The translations under genes and the position numbers were made by a program. Of a stretch of 64,000 bases of DNA, positions 50,111 to 62,359 are shown one piece after another. The stretch comes from Coturnix japonica (lineage: Eukaryota; Chordata; Aves; Galliformes; Phasianidae). Under the pieces are notes generated by a model. It ran no database searches and had not been told where the DNA came from. It saw nothing but the letters and a program-made list of their open reading frames with translations. Position 1 is the stretch's first letter, and each line of letters starts with the position of its first letter. The DNA is taken from contig NC_029532.1 of NCBI RefSeq assembly GCF_001577835.2, forward strand, positions 1,116,001 to 1,180,000. The letters are read 5' to 3'.

Positions 50111-51654
50111 CCTCCCCTGCTCCACATCCCGATGGTTCACCGGCCTGCTGCGAAGTCTGGTACAGCACAAGGCGTCTTTTTATCTCCGTGGCTGCTTGGC
50201 AGAGTAAATGGCACATCCTGGCCTGGGTTTTTTGAGTCTCTTTCTTGGGAGGGGGAAGAATTAAAGGGCAGCCAGAGCAGCCCGTGTTGTGTGTAGGAGA
50301 GGTCTGAACCATCTCGTTCTGCTGCACCAAAAGCTGGAAGATCTGGTCTTGCCCCAGGGATGCCCTCTGCTGCAGCCTGTATTTGAAGTACTGTAGTCAC
50401 CACTAACTGCTTTACTATCAAAGCACCTGCGATGCCTTATCTGAAATCCTCCTGACTTGGCATGTCTCCACTGTAGGTGAAGGCTGAGCTGCGTGAACTT
50501 TCTCTTCTCTTTTGTGGGCTGTGTGCTCTCCAGAAATGCTTCTGCCCCAGCCCTTCCTCCTCGTCCTCGCTGGTCCCAGGGGTAACTGAAACAGGAGCTT
50601 TCTTGGAGTGGGCAGGGTTGGAAGGTCGGGGACTGTTGCCAAGCCAAAAGCACAAGCCCTCACTGTACCTGCGTGGTAGGATGAGTGACTGGCAGCCTTT
50701 GGTTCCTGGGCAGTGACCTGGACGGCCGCCTGCTTGTGCTGAGTGGAGAGCAGGCTCTGCCAACAGGGAGCCTTTATAGCAAGGATAACTTTCTAGAGAA
50801 GACAGACCCTCCTTGCTTGCTGCTAGGACGACCAGCGCTTGTCAATCTGTACAGGGGACACCAGCTCCCATGCCCCACCTGCTCCTGCAGGGCACCCTCT
50901 CCATCCCAGCTGTCCCGGCCTTAGGCAGGCCAGAATTACACGACAATCAACTTACAGAAGTCAGTCTGATGCTACCTCTGCGTCTGCCCAAGGACTCTGC
51001 CCATGGAAGCCCCATCCTTGGCGGTGGCCCCCCACCTCCATCCAGGCTCATCCTGGCACTTTGCTCCTTGGTACCACACCAGCACGGGGGGCTGCGTGGC
51101 CTGGGGACGGCTGGTACTGCTGTGCTGCTCATCTCCTGAATGGAGTGAGTGGGAGCACAAACTGCTGCTCTTCATTTGCAGCCTCTGCTGGACCCGCTGG
51201 GTCAGGGGAAGAAGCTGAGATACCGAAAGTAACTTTGTTTTGGTTTGATTTGTTTTCCTGTTTGCTTTTTATTTCCTCGTGTAGCTTTTTAGCATTGACT
51301 GCCCGAGCTGAGGAAACCAAACCCGGGATGCTCAGAGCTGTGGGCATCTGACAAAGGCTGAGATGGCAGACTGCAGCTTTGGCACCTCTAAGAATTGATC
51401 CCACGTTTCCTCATGCTGGGCAGGCAATATCTAACAAACCTCGGAGCTCTGCCTCCTCACAGCCCCATCTGGCTGCTGGGGACAAGCCCTGCTGTGCGTC
51501 CTTCCTTGGCAAAAGAAAAACCACCGACCCTTTTTATTTCCTTTTGTTTTAAAAGCATTGAACTGTTTTAAGGGTAGAGTAGAGAAGGTGCTGTTCTGAG
51601 CAGCGCCGGCCCAACATCCACCAACGCTGGTAAGAACGATTGTCGTTGTCCTTA

Positions 51655-51694
51655 AATATATACATTATATATATATACATATATATATATATAT
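51655..51694. repeat. TA-rich microsatellite in the ARRDC1 3' UTR
   Basis: About 40 bases of TA dinucleotides interrupted by TACAT units, some 60 bases before the distal poly(A) signal. Such tracts vary in length and can form hairpins in the RNA. Confidence 0.9.
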
Positions 51695-51753
51695 GAGACA
51701 AAGGTTTGTTTTTAATGATGGAATTCATAAATTCAAATTTTAATGCTGTATTT

Positions 51754-51759
51754 AATAAA
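51754..51759 (+). terminator. Distal poly(A) signal of ARRDC1
   Basis: AATAAA in an AT-rich context, followed within 25 bases by a TG-rich element (GAAATGCTGTGCTCTGATTT). It lies 1.8 kb before the EHMT1 start codon. Confidence 0.75.
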
Positions 51760-51799
51760 TTATTCCAAGAGAAATGCTGTGCTCTGATTTGATTCCGCA

Positions 51800-52880
51800 G
51801 GATCTGATTCAATTCCCAGCTTCAATCCTTAAACAATTGTTTTGTTTTTTTCTCCTCCTCTGTTTGCAATCAGGATGGGAAGAGGCCCGTGAGATAATTG
51901 TTTCCAAACATCATTCAATGGGAAGCACCAAAAATAGCCCTCTGTCCATTCTCGTGCTGCTTCCTTCTCACTCGGCACATCTTTTAGCCCATCCCTGCAG
52001 CTCCCAGTGCCAGTTGTGTTCCACCAAACCCCATTTTGCTCTGCTGCTTTCCTTTGCAGTTCTTGGTTTGCTGGGCTGAGCTGTGTGTTGTGAGAAGGGC
52101 TGCAGCTCCTCCTCAGCCCCAGTTCCCATTGCTGGATGTTGGCTCCTGTTGGAGCTTAAAATTGAACTTCCAGTATCTCCATCGAAGCCTGGAGGAATTA
52201 TTTGGACCAACAGCCAGGCCGGGCTCGCTGTGCTGCTGGCAGCCCATCTGACAGCCCATCTTTTAACACGTTTCCAGCCCCCTGCAACAGTAACTCATCC
52301 CATCCTTCCTCCCTCATTGACCCGGGTGGGACCAACCCTCAGCTCCATTCCAGGGCTGATATAACCTTCCTCTACTGCCACACGTGGCGTTTTTACACAA
52401 CGTCCTGCCGTGCGATGCGCGACCCGGTTTCAAGCTGTAACAAAGCATCACGTTCGCAGCGCTTTGGGCTTTTATCCCCCTGGAGGAGGATCTCCATCCC
52501 TTTGTCAGCCCGCGGCTGCGCGCTCGGGGGGCCCCGAGGGGCGATGAGTGTCCGGACCGCCCCCAACACCCGGCCCATCGCCCCCACCACCCGGGGACTC
52601 TTATTTTGACTGCGGTTCGGTGCCGCCGGGCGGGGGCAGCAGCGGCCGCCGGAGCGCGGTGTGTGCCGGGCGGGGCTCCCGGGCTCGTCCCTTCTCCGCC
52701 TGCGGGGCCGGGCTCAGGGCTGAGGGCTGGGCTCGTTGTAGGGGCTGCGGCTGGAGGCGTTACGGGGCTCTGTCCTACACATCAATGGGACCCCGCGGCC
52801 CCGCAGTGTGAGCGGGGCAGTGCTGTGCTCCGTCCTGTGCCCCGTATCCTCAGCCCCGTCCCGTCCCCAGCTCACGCCCG
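51800..52880. other. Intergenic stretch leading into the EHMT1 CpG island
   Basis: No gene is recognised. CpG density rises sharply from about 52500, so the left shore of the EHMT1 island is here. GC-rich open frames from 52548 onward are compositional and share nothing with known proteins. Confidence 0.55.
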
Positions 52881-52887
52881 TTGCCGT

Positions 52888-53371
52888 CCCCATTCAATCC
52901 CCATCAGCGTCCCTCCCTCTCCCCATCCCAGCCCCGCTGCCGTCCCTACCCCATCCCATCCCCATCCCATCCCCATCCCATCCCCATCCCATCCCATTCT
53001 ATCTCCATCCCATCCCCATCCCATTCTACCCCCATCTCACCCCCTCCCATCCCTGTTCCACCCGACCCCATCCCCATCCCATCCCATCCACCCCATTCTA
53101 TCTCCCATCCCCATCCCATCCCATTCTATCTCCCATCCCTGTTCCATCCCATCCCATCCCATTCTATCTCCACCCCATCCCACCCCCATCTCACCCCCTC
53201 CCATCCCAGTCCCACCCCATCCCCCCCCCTATTCCCATCCTTACACCCCCCCCACCCCATCCCCCTCCCATCCCCATTCATTCCTGCCCCCATCTCACCC
53301 CTCCCCCATCCCATCCCCCTCCTGTCCCCATCTCACCCCTCTCTCTCCCCATTCCCCCCCATTCAGTCCCG
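52888..53371. repeat. CCCAT-type minisatellite between ARRDC1 and EHMT1
   Basis: About 480 bp of tandem CCCAT, CCCCATCC and CACCCC units, almost purely pyrimidine plus A on the + strand. Longer-period blocks such as CCCATTCTATCTCC recur several times. The complementary strand is a chain of GGGATGGG and GGGGATGGG words, which suit G-quadruplex formation. Open frames on both strands across it are artefacts of composition. It ends about 180 bp before the EHMT1 ATG. Confidence 0.95.
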
Positions 53372-53384
53372 CCCCTATTCGTGT

Positions 53385-53553
53385 TCCGCCATGACACCGT
53401 ACGGCCATGAGACCCCATCGGGTGCCGCCATGTTGCCTTGCGCATGCGCGTTCCCCTCCGTCTCGTCTCCATTGAGAAGAATGAGGTGAAGGGGGCGGGG
53501 CGGAGGCGCGAGGAGCCGCCGTGGGGGCGGGGCTACGCTCCGGGGCTCCGGCC
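53385..53553 (+). promoter_or_regulatory. EHMT1: EHMT1 promoter with YY1, NRF1 and GC-box motifs
   Basis: A YY1 consensus GCCGCCATGTTG lies at 53424-53435 and a weaker CCGCCATGAC at about 53386-53395. A perfect NRF1 palindrome TGCGCATGCGCG lies at 53439-53450. GC boxes follow (GGGGGCGGGGCGG at 53491-53503, GGGGGCGGGGC near 53523). There is no TATA box. This is the usual design of a broadly expressed CpG-island promoter. Motifs are seen; binding is inference. Confidence 0.75.
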
Positions 53554-53574
53554 ATGGCCACAGTGGATGCCGAG
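53554..53574 (+). CDS. EHMT1: EHMT1 (GLP) first coding exon, seven codons
   Basis: EHMT1 is a nuclear histone H3 lysine-9 mono/dimethyltransferase that pairs with EHMT2 (G9a); its ankyrin repeats and SET domain lie outside this window. Here only the first exon is visible. ATG in a strong context (GGCCATGG) encodes MATVDAE and stops at GAG|GTGAGT in phase 0. Human EHMT1 begins MAAADAE and, as I recall, also splices right after this E. The position directly downstream of ARRDC1 on the same strand matches human 9q34.3. Such a short exon cannot be proven by similarity alone; the synteny, CpG island, start context and donor carry the call. The gene continues past the right edge. Confidence 0.88.
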
Positions 53575-53692
53575 GTGAGTGAGAGCGGCGGCGTCCATCT
53601 ACCCGGGAGGGGGGACGGAAGCTGTGGGAGCGCTCAGTGGTTCGGCCCGGAGCCGTGCTGCCGCTGTCGGTTGCCGTGATCTCGCCGTGCCG

Positions 53693-53712
53693 CCCCCCCC
53701 CCCCCCCCCCCC
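53693..53712. repeat. C20 homopolymer just inside EHMT1 intron 1
   Basis: Twenty consecutive C bases on the + strand, 118 bases after the first-exon donor, inside the CpG island. On the - strand it is G20. Tract length may be unreliable in an assembly. Confidence 0.9.
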
Positions 53713-55524
53713 GTGGTTCAGTACAACTCCGCTGAGGGGGAAGAATGTGGGAGCTGCTGCCATTGTGTGTAGGGGGAGCCCGGGACTCTGTATAAGTAAC
53801 ACCCCTCCGCTGCCCATCGGTGGTATGAGCCATACAGGTTCCGGGGTTCCTCCCAATGGGAGCGGGGGCGGGGGGGAGCGGTGTGTGTGATATCCACATT
53901 CCGGGGCTCGACTCGCGGCGGGGCGGTGTGTGGCGTTATGCAGGTTCCCGGGCCATGCAGGGCCAATGCTGGAGGTTGGGCCGTCGCTATGCGCCATGCA
54001 GGGTCCGGGGCGGCGGGCGGGCGCCGGGTTGAGTTATTCAGGGTCCCGGGCCGCGGTGGCAGTGGAGGCTTCGGGGCGGCCTTGACCAGGCCCCGGCACC
54101 GGGAGGAGCCCGCGGGCCGCAGCCGGGATGGGCGGCCTCGTTGGGACCGGGAACCGCTTTGTGAGCACCGACCGACCCGTTATACGCACCCAGGTTGCCC
54201 AGACCAACCTGCAGGCACTGAGCGCTTCCTTCAGGTCCATTACACTGAGCCTGGTTTGTGCTATTATGTATTTAAGTCGTCCTGTGGCTGCAGGGCCAGC
54301 ATTGAGGTGTCAGGGATCCTCCTACATTGCTATTGCGGGCTCATTGAATTCCATGCTGCTGGTCTGCATCACTTACTCTATGTGAGACATTCAGTGTCAG
54401 CCTGGAAACAGATTGGAAACCAGTAGCATGAAGGTACTTGGAACAAAGTGGTTCCAAACTGCATGTCCCTCCTGTTCTCATCTCTAACACCACTTCATTT
54501 TATTTTCCTGGAGATGCAGCTTTGATCTTTAAAGCCAACAGACACAACCTGCAATGCAAATGGATCTCCCCGCTGCTCGCCACCTCTTTTAGAGCAGCCC
54601 TGCGGTTCCTGCTGCTCCCCACCTTCCAAACTGGGCCTCGTGTGGCTGCACATCAGCTCCTATAAGGGCTGCACCCCGGCTTTGATCCTGCTCTCATCCC
54701 ACATCCAGCTGGTGCTGCTGGAGGCAGCCAGTGCAATGAGCTCCCCACTGGATTAAGGGGCAGCGTCTGCTCTCGTCAAAGAGCTCCCTATTCACTTCCT
54801 ATTCACTGGTCCCTGGCTGGAAGGAGGTTGCTGTAATAGGCCACCGAGTGCAGGAGGGATAATAGGAAAAGCCAGGACCTAATGAGCAGTGCCTTTGAGC
54901 TGGGAACACGCAGGTGATCTCTTCAGTTTCCCACTTTCTGTTTCACAGGTGTGAGATCCAGGGCTCCTTTCAGGCCTGCCCTGCCCTTCCTCCTCCCTCA
55001 TTTACTCCAGCTGATAGCACAAGCATGGAGAGGTTCTGCTTTGCTCTCCTAGGGCCGTTGCTTTTAATGCACAGTCATCTTTTCTCCTTTGTGAGCTGCA
55101 GTGTTTGATGGCTGTGGGACAGATGCTCTCTCCGGTCCTGTAGTACAGTGAGGTATGTTAATGTTACACTGACACCAGAGCCTGGACACATTTACAACGT
55201 GGGTTTTCCGGTTGTGTTGGATTCAAGGTTGCTTTGCAACATTTTAGCAGTGACTTGGTGCCAGGAAAGGAGTTTTCCCCACTGAACACCTGGTAAGGGC
55301 AGGAAAGTTTGTAACTTCGTGGATTAGAGGCTCTCAGGGTTACTTTTGCTTATATGTTGCAGCTGCAGCTGCCCCTTCCTTGACAAACAGATGTTAAGTA
55401 GTGCTGACCTCTATTTCCCTGCTGCCAATTCTCCCTGCCGTGCTTTGACCATGCTGAGCTTAATGCTGAGCTGATGCTGTTTGGAAACTCACCTTCTGTG
55501 AAGACTTTAAATAACACCAGAGCA

Positions 55525-55645
55525 TTTAGGCTGGATGGGGCTCTGAGCACTGACGGAGCTGTGGGTGTCCCTGTTCATTGCAGGGGAGGTGGAATAGGTG
55601 ACCTCTAAGGGTCTCTTCCAACCCAGTGTGGCTTCCAAAGCTGTA
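55525..55645 (+). mobile_element. CR1 LINE 3' fragment in EHMT1 intron 1
   Basis: Sense CR1 3' region: TTAGGCTGGATGGGGCTCTG, AGCACTGACGGAGCTGTGGG, TCATTGCAGGGGAGGTGGAA and GACCTCTAAGGGTCTCTTCC. The terminal tail has decayed. Confidence 0.9.
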
Positions 55646-58600
55646 AGGAAGCCTCAGCAGTGCCCTTCAGTTGTTAAGCTGATGTAGCTGAGCCAATGTG
55701 ACTGAAGGAAGCGTCTGAAGAACAGTTTGTCAAGTCGAGGCAGAATCAAAGGCCTGGTTTATATTTGGAATAAGCTCTTGCAGTTTAATTATGCTGTCTG
55801 GAGAGAATGATGTTTCTTTTTCTTTGCTGAAGCGGTGATACAATAAAAGTCCTTGCTGGGGATGGAGCTGTGTCTGTTTGGAGATGATTTTAGGCCAGGG
55901 AAACTTGTTTCTTTTTGCTTTCCAAAGCTTGATGGAGCAAGAGACGCTGCCACCTCCTGCTCTGTGCCCTGTGCTGGGCATTACAAGGGCAGCTCCTGCT
56001 CCTTTCTGTGCCATCAGGTCCTTGGGGTGGGACTGTCTGGTTTTCCCAAGCTCTGACTGCCTGTCTGGTGTCCTGGGGTGTGTTCAGTGTATGACTGAGG
56101 GGTTCAAGGAGCCCCTTTGGGTGCTTTGAGACATGCTTTGCTGGATGTTACCTGCTGGTGGAAGCCAAAGGTGTACAATGCAGGGCTTGTAGAGCTGCCC
56201 ATGCTGGGGGTCAGGGAGAAATTGTGCCCCCCTGCTCAGCCCAGGGCTGGCACATCCCGCAGTGCTGCATGGGTCAATCTGACAGGGATGGGAGAGTTTG
56301 CTGGAGCTCTGCTGGCTTGGCCAGTGCTGTGAAATGCATGTAAACCCAGAATAAACTCTGCTTAGAAAAGCTCTTGGTGCTGGTATCGCTGAGGTGTTTA
56401 AAATAGAAAGGCTTTCCTGCTTTAATTAAAAATGTCTAGCAGCAAGGACATGCGGCATATCCTCTTTTAGAGCAGGAAATGTTCTTCTGAGGGGATTCCT
56501 GTCTCCCACCTGACCCTCACTGCTGCCTGCCCCCATAGCAGGCTCTTTGCCCTCAGTTTAAGTTTCAGATCATTCAGCTGTGGGGCAGTGGCTGTGCTGG
56601 GAGCTGAGCAGGTGCAGGGCTGAGCTGCTTGTGTATATGCAGGATGGCAGGGGGGCAAAAAGGAGCAATGAAACGTTACATCCAGCCTTTTTGGTGCCGT
56701 GTCTCCTTCTGAAGGGAGAATTGGGTGGTGGCAGTGGTGAGTTGTGTCCGTTTAGAACAGGGAGACAACAAGTGGGACAGTGGTAGGATGGAAGATGCAG
56801 GTTCACTCCTGTGTGTATACAGTGAATTGTCCTGCAGAGCCAGCACTGGGAGCAGGAGGAAATGTGCAGGTGTCACAGCTGGGGGGAAGTAAATAGCAAG
56901 ATAGTTGGGCTGGCACAGCCGAGCTCAGCTTTTGCAATCTATAGCTGTACGTTAACAGCACGTGGGTTTTAATTATTGCAGCTTTTCTTCAGAGCTGTTT
57001 GGTTTGGTCTCATCTCAGACCCATCCTGCAGATTCCCCTCTCAGGTGCAGTTATCTCCTGGGTACCAGCACAGGAAACTGACCCGCTGCTGAGGATAACT
57101 GTGTTTGCAGCCACGCTGCTGCAAGGCATGAGCTGGCCAAAGGAAACCAGCCCATGCACACGCTGGCATTTTGCAGACGTGGCCAAGGAGCCCATTACAA
57201 GAGGCCCCCTCGCCTACTTGTGTTTATCCATCGGGTGCCCAGAGATACTCCACGTTCTTATTTAAATGACAGAAACTCCACGAGTGGAAGTTGGTGGGGT
57301 TGCCAAGAGTCGCTCCTGATTCAACAGCGTCTGCCTTTAAAAAGGAATGTGAATGGTGATGGCTGAGTCAGATATCTGCCTGCCCTGGGACTGCAGCTGC
57401 TGACCGCTGCAGGAGCGCAGAGTCCTTTCCTTGCTGGGTGCTCATTAATGTTTTCTTGCTGATTAATTAAGCTTTTTCTTTATTGCTTTGTAAGTGTAGG
57501 TGGTGCTTTGCGAGCGCAGGATGTAGCCTGCTCATTTCCCAGCCTTTCTGAAGCATGTACTGTGCACAGTGAGAGGGTGCACAAACTCGCTGTGCTATTG
57601 AATCCCAAAATTAGGTAAATCTCTTGGGTTTGTTTTCCTTTTCTCCTCTAGTTTTGCTGATGTGCAGCTTCAGGACTGGTGAACACAGAGCAGAGAGCTG
57701 AGCAGCAGCAGTGCAGAAAGGTGGTAAGACTTAAATGCAAGGAGAGTTTGCAGCGTTTGCTCCTCCTTAAGGCAGAAGATAAAAAGAGGGTGTTGCATGA
57801 GAAAGGGGCTCTGAAGGTGATCCCCTGTCCCCATGGTGAAGAGAAATGGGAAACTTTCCCTTCTGAAGAGTGTTCTGAAGTATTTGTGATTAAAGCAAAT
57901 ATGACTCTAATTGTGCAGCACCTCCTCGGTGGGTTTCTGACAGCAGCTTTGGGCTTCATCTGGAAGATGTGAGCCACGAACCATGTTTTTACTTCTGAAA
58001 ACAGAAGTGTTGCTTTGGCAAACTTTCCAGTTTGGTTGTTCACATCTATTTTTATGTGTTCTTTTTTAATGTGGTTTTCAAGGAGCTGCAGTTGCATCCC
58101 CAGCAGTTGCAGCTGGGGATGAGGTGCATAGTGCAGGTGAATGGCAGCATGGGGGGGATGCAGATGTTCCTCCCAGCATCTGCCTTCCCAAAAGCAGTTG
58201 GGTAAAGTCCTCACATGAATTCAGGTGCTGTTTGGTGAAGCTTGGTTTTGGCTTAAGCTGCCCACAGCTGCTGCGTTATCTGGATGCTGTCACCTTCCTT
58301 AACCCAGGGCTGCACTGCAATAGGGAGTGTGTGTGTCTGCTGCCTTCGACATGGGGATGCTGTGCCACATTGCCATGGACGGGTAGGTAGGTGTTGGTGT
58401 TGGAAAGTAATAATTAATATGTTGCAGCATGCAGCTTTACAGGGAGAGCTGTTCCTCTCTGGCAGTGATGCTGGCTGCTTGGACACAGGGCTGCATATAC
58501 CAGCCCATGTGTGTGTGGTAGGAGTGTGAGCTGTGTGTGAGCTGTGCCTCCATACAGGTGCTGTGTGGAAGTTCCTCTGGTTGGCTGTAGGGCTCAGGGG

Positions 58601-59659
58601 TTGCCCTGCAGTGCGGTCTGTGGGATCCTGTCGGCTGCTTTGGCATTTTATGGCTTTGCTATAAATGGTGATAGCAATGCAGTACTATGAGTTAACACTT
58701 TGGGTTTTTTTTTTGAGCACTCTTCCACGCTTTGCCGTGATGCTGCCTGTGAGGCTGATGGTGTAAGAGCCACCTGCAGATGCTCTGTGGGTAAGAAGAG
58801 GAGGAGAAATCCCTTTCAGATTTTGGGCTGCTTCCCACAGCTTCCTGTGTCCCAGCCACAGCCAAAGCACAGAACTCAGCACTCTGCATGTTGCTGAAGG
58901 CAGAAGCTGTGGCAGGATCCAGCTGGTGAGTAGGGCTGCAGGAATTCCCTGCCTGCTGGTCTTCACCTGGACGTCCAGACCTCCAACAGCTGCTGGACTC
59001 AGGTCCCCTTTGGGACCATGGCCTGTGTTTGATGGCAGGCGGAGGGTGAGGAGTGAGTGCCAGCTGTGGGGCTGTTCCTGCTTCCCAGGGCCTCCCCTAT
59101 TGGTCTGTCAGGCTCTGTGTATCCTGGTTTTGCAATCTGATGGGCAGTTCTTAGTCTGTAAGATTGGGTCGTGAGCACTGCACAAATATATTCAGTCCTG
59201 GGACAAACACATCAAGGTGCCTCCATGTTACGGGCCTGCCAGTCCCCTGCACTTAGAGACACCACGTTCCCAAGCCTTGCTATATTCTTCTCTATGTGTT
59301 TGTTATTGCTTAGACCTCTGGCAGCTTTCCTGCTCGTGCAGAATGCTTTGCAGGCTCTCAGGGTCTTGGATTTACTGTGCTACGTGGCTCATTGGTACAG
59401 ACCTCACGTACCTGCTGCCGTGCCAGCAGTTAATACTCGATGTGGAGGATGCACTGTCCTGTAGGGCACCTTCTGCTAGCAACAGAAGCAAATTATATAT
59501 TAAGAGTAGCTCTGTTTTGCCGGTACCCGCAGGCCTTTTCCATGTCTTTTGTGAGAACTTGTGGATAAGGAGTGAAATTATCAGGGATCTGACGTTCTGC
59601 AGTACTAGATGGAGAGTTCCCATTGCACCAGGGTCTGCTGTAAGTCTGGATCACCAAGA

Positions 59660-59735
59660 AATAGAACCACAGAATGGCTTGGGTTGGAAAGGACCTTACG
59701 ATCATCTAGTCCCAACCCATAGTTAGGCAGAGGGG
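59660..59735 (-). mobile_element. CR1 LINE 3'-end fragment in EHMT1 intron 1
   Basis: Reverse-complement CR1 terminus: ATAGAACCACAGAATGGCTT, GGGTTGGAAAGGACCTTACG, ATCATCTAGTCCCAACCC. It is oriented against the gene. Confidence 0.9.
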
Positions 59736-60561
59736 AGGGCTGGTCAAAGAAGGGCTCTGCTTCCTCCTTCCCGTGTTCTTCATCTAGCTGAAACCTTCAC
59801 GCTACTCACAACAGATGAGGAGTGTTGGAGGTGGATGTCGCTGCATCACATCCTATCTGCTGCTTGGCAGATTAGTGACATAGCGGTGTCCTGTGCTGCT
59901 GGAATCTCTCTGTCTTGGCTGCTTTTTCAGCCAGGTTGAAGACTGGGTGCATTTTGAAATGATGATATTTTAGAATTGAGAGCAGCTTTGATTTATTGAC
60001 CTGCAGCCTCTATGAATTGAGCCGTCTGGGCTGGCATCTGGAGATAAGAGGCTGTCGAGTAATTGCTTATTATTGACTGATTGCCAGCTTGGGCTGTTTG
60101 CTTGAAGAAGAATCAATAGCAGTCTTCAAAGTCTGATCTCTCAGGGAGGATGACTGGTTTCCAAACGGGGGATGACAGGTCAGGATAACACAGTATCTGA
60201 TATCCCAACGTCATGTTTGGGTTAATCCTGCAGCAGAGGAGGAAATGCAGAACATGATCTTCCTGCACTGAGGCTCCCACATCTACCTGCCTTAAACTCG
60301 GGGTTTCTCTTTGCAGGCATTCTCAGGGACTCCAGACCTTTCTCTATGGAGCAGCTGGAGCTCCACCTGAGCTGAGTGGGAGGAGGAGAGCAGCATCATT
60401 CCTTAGGTCCTCAAAGGACAGGGCAGGGAGGGGTGGCTGAGCAGCCCGTGCTGTGACACATCCCAACCAACCCGTTTGGATGCTTTCTAAATACAACGAA
60501 GCGTCTGTTTTGATGCACGGTAACAGAGGTTTCCTTTTTGTGGGTGATTCTATTTAGGTGA

Positions 60562-60610
60562 CGAGGGAATAAAACATCCACTGTCACCATACGTTTTATC
60601 ATCCCTTATG
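60562..60610. other. Imperfect inverted repeat in a CpG-bearing patch
   Basis: GAGGGAATAAAACA (about 60563-60576) pairs with TACGTTTTATCATCCCTT (about 60590-60607), allowing a two-base bulge and a loop of about 13 bases. The following 80 bases carry a cluster of CpGs (GGTCGCTATGG, GAGCG, GACGTCGTCC, GACGCG) that is unusual inside this CpG-poor intron. No family is recognised. Confidence 0.4.
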
Positions 60611-62359
60611 GAGACGGTCGCTATGGTGAGCGTTCATTTTAAAAAGCAGACGTCGTCCTTATTAACACTATCATGACGCGTTCCCTTCTTTGAGGATTCA
60701 TATGTAGGGCCTGAAACATAAAGAAAGGGACTCATGGCATCGAAGGCACTCAAGGCTTGAAAGAAACACAGGTTCAGATCTTTGCTCAGCAGGAGATGCA
60801 GCTGATGTGTGGGAAAGGGAGCAGCAGCCCCAGGAATGTGGGATATGGAAGAAGCTCTTCCTAAAGCATAAATATTTGCCTTTAATTTCAGAGCATTCTT
60901 TCCAGCAGGAAGGCTCTGCTTCAAGGTGTGCTCTCTGGGGTGTGGGAGCAATGCCTCCAATAGAGCATTTAATTCCAACCCACAATGGTCTGGGGAAGAA
61001 TGGGCGAAATTACTTGGACGGCCTTGTTTAGACACTGGATTTGTTGTCTACCAGCAAATCCTCATTTGCATGGGTCCTTAATCTGTGGAGTTAAATGTGT
61101 CTCAGGCTCCGTTATCTTCTGTGCTGCCGAGTTGAGAACTAGATTTTTCAAGCTGTTCTTTTTCATCTGATCTCTTCCCCCTCCCCCATGCCCCAAATTA
61201 TCTTCCCTGTATGGTTTTGTTTTTTTTTTTTTATTCTTTCTAATTTTTAAAGAGCAAAGATGGCCAACAAGTGATGCAAAAGGCAAAGCTCCGGGTGGGA
61301 GAAGCCTCTTTGTGCCTCGTCCTTTGGTGGGCGAATTGTCCACCAGCTTGTGGATGAAAGTCAAGCCCTGTGCTTTACAACGTGGCCGGCAGAGCAGCCC
61401 CTTCCTGGAAGGGCACCCGGTGCTGAGCGCTGCACTGAGCCCTGCAGGGATTAGCGCTTCGTTTTGGGGCTGTTTAACGTCGCCTGTCGTCCTGAAATGG
61501 CATTTCCTCATGTCTGCAGCAGCCCTCATTTCATGAAATGGATGCAACTGCTGCAAAAAGATCTCGCGTGAGCATGCTCACTGGAAGATTAATCCTTTAG
61601 AGGGAGTTGGAGAGTTAAGCTACTGTAATTTCTCTGCAGTTGGCTGCAGTAAACAACTGCTCTAAAGACACGAGGAAAAAAATTGACGGAGGTATATGGG
61701 ATTAATGTCCATGTCTTTTTGTGTTTCTCCTTTAAGGTTGAGGGTTTGGTGAGGATTTTCTCTAGGAGAGCCGGGGAAGAGGGAGCTGCGGAATGATTTT
61801 ATGGGTGACCTTCATGTCGTGGTTTCTTTTTTCCCTCCAGGCCAAAGCAATCCTCCCGCAGTGCCAGGCCTTTGCCTGGTGCTGTGGTGTGGGGCAGCAC
61901 CCAGCCTTCCATAGGGGCACTCAGAAGCCAGCAGGACTCGATGCCTCCTGCGCCTGTTGGAGAGAAAATGTGCCAAGGGATTGGCTCTGAGTGCCTACCG
62001 AGTCATAGCCTTCTTTCTGTGTGCGCTGCCTGCTCCTCCCCTTGCATGAGGAGCCATGAGCCCGTGTCAGATGGGGAGGAAAAGGACTGTTGAGGCATTA
62101 TTTTGGCTTTGCTTGAAGGCGGCTCGGTGCTGAGGGCGGCTGGGCAGTGAGGTAAGTGCAGCAAGTACCCTGTGCTGAGAGCCTGGCTGGAGGATGGGGC
62201 TCGGTGCCCTGGGTGCTCTGCGTCCATGTTGGCCAAGTTGTTGAAGCACAGTGATGGAGGGCAGCGGTACCCGCATGGCTTGGTGGTTTTGGGGCTGTTT
62301 CATGGTGCTGGTGCAGGGAGAGGTAATGCTCCCTACCCATGGCTTGTATCTTCAGCTCT

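Larger units (their letters stand above)
50111..51780 (+). other. ARRDC1 3' UTR
   Basis: About 1.65 kb follows the stop codon in the terminal exon. An ATTAAA at 50260-50265 could give a short form. The main signal appears to be AATAAA at 51754-51759. The distal part is AT-rich and contains a TA microsatellite at 51655-51694. Confidence 0.75.

Noticed and set aside
52606-53561. Several open frames of 60-260 codons on both strands, rich in Pro/Ser/His or Gly/Trp/Met
   Set aside because: They are translations of the CCCAT minisatellite and the CpG island; overlapping frames on both strands remain open because the repeat lacks stop words, with no start context or similarity.
61842-62093. Strong-looking splice acceptor (TTTTTTCCCTCCAG) followed by an open frame, considered as EHMT1 exon 2
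   Set aside because: In the phase required by the first exon it reads AKAILPQCQAF and stops after about 49 codons, with no resemblance to the EHMT1 N-terminus. At most it is a cryptic exon.
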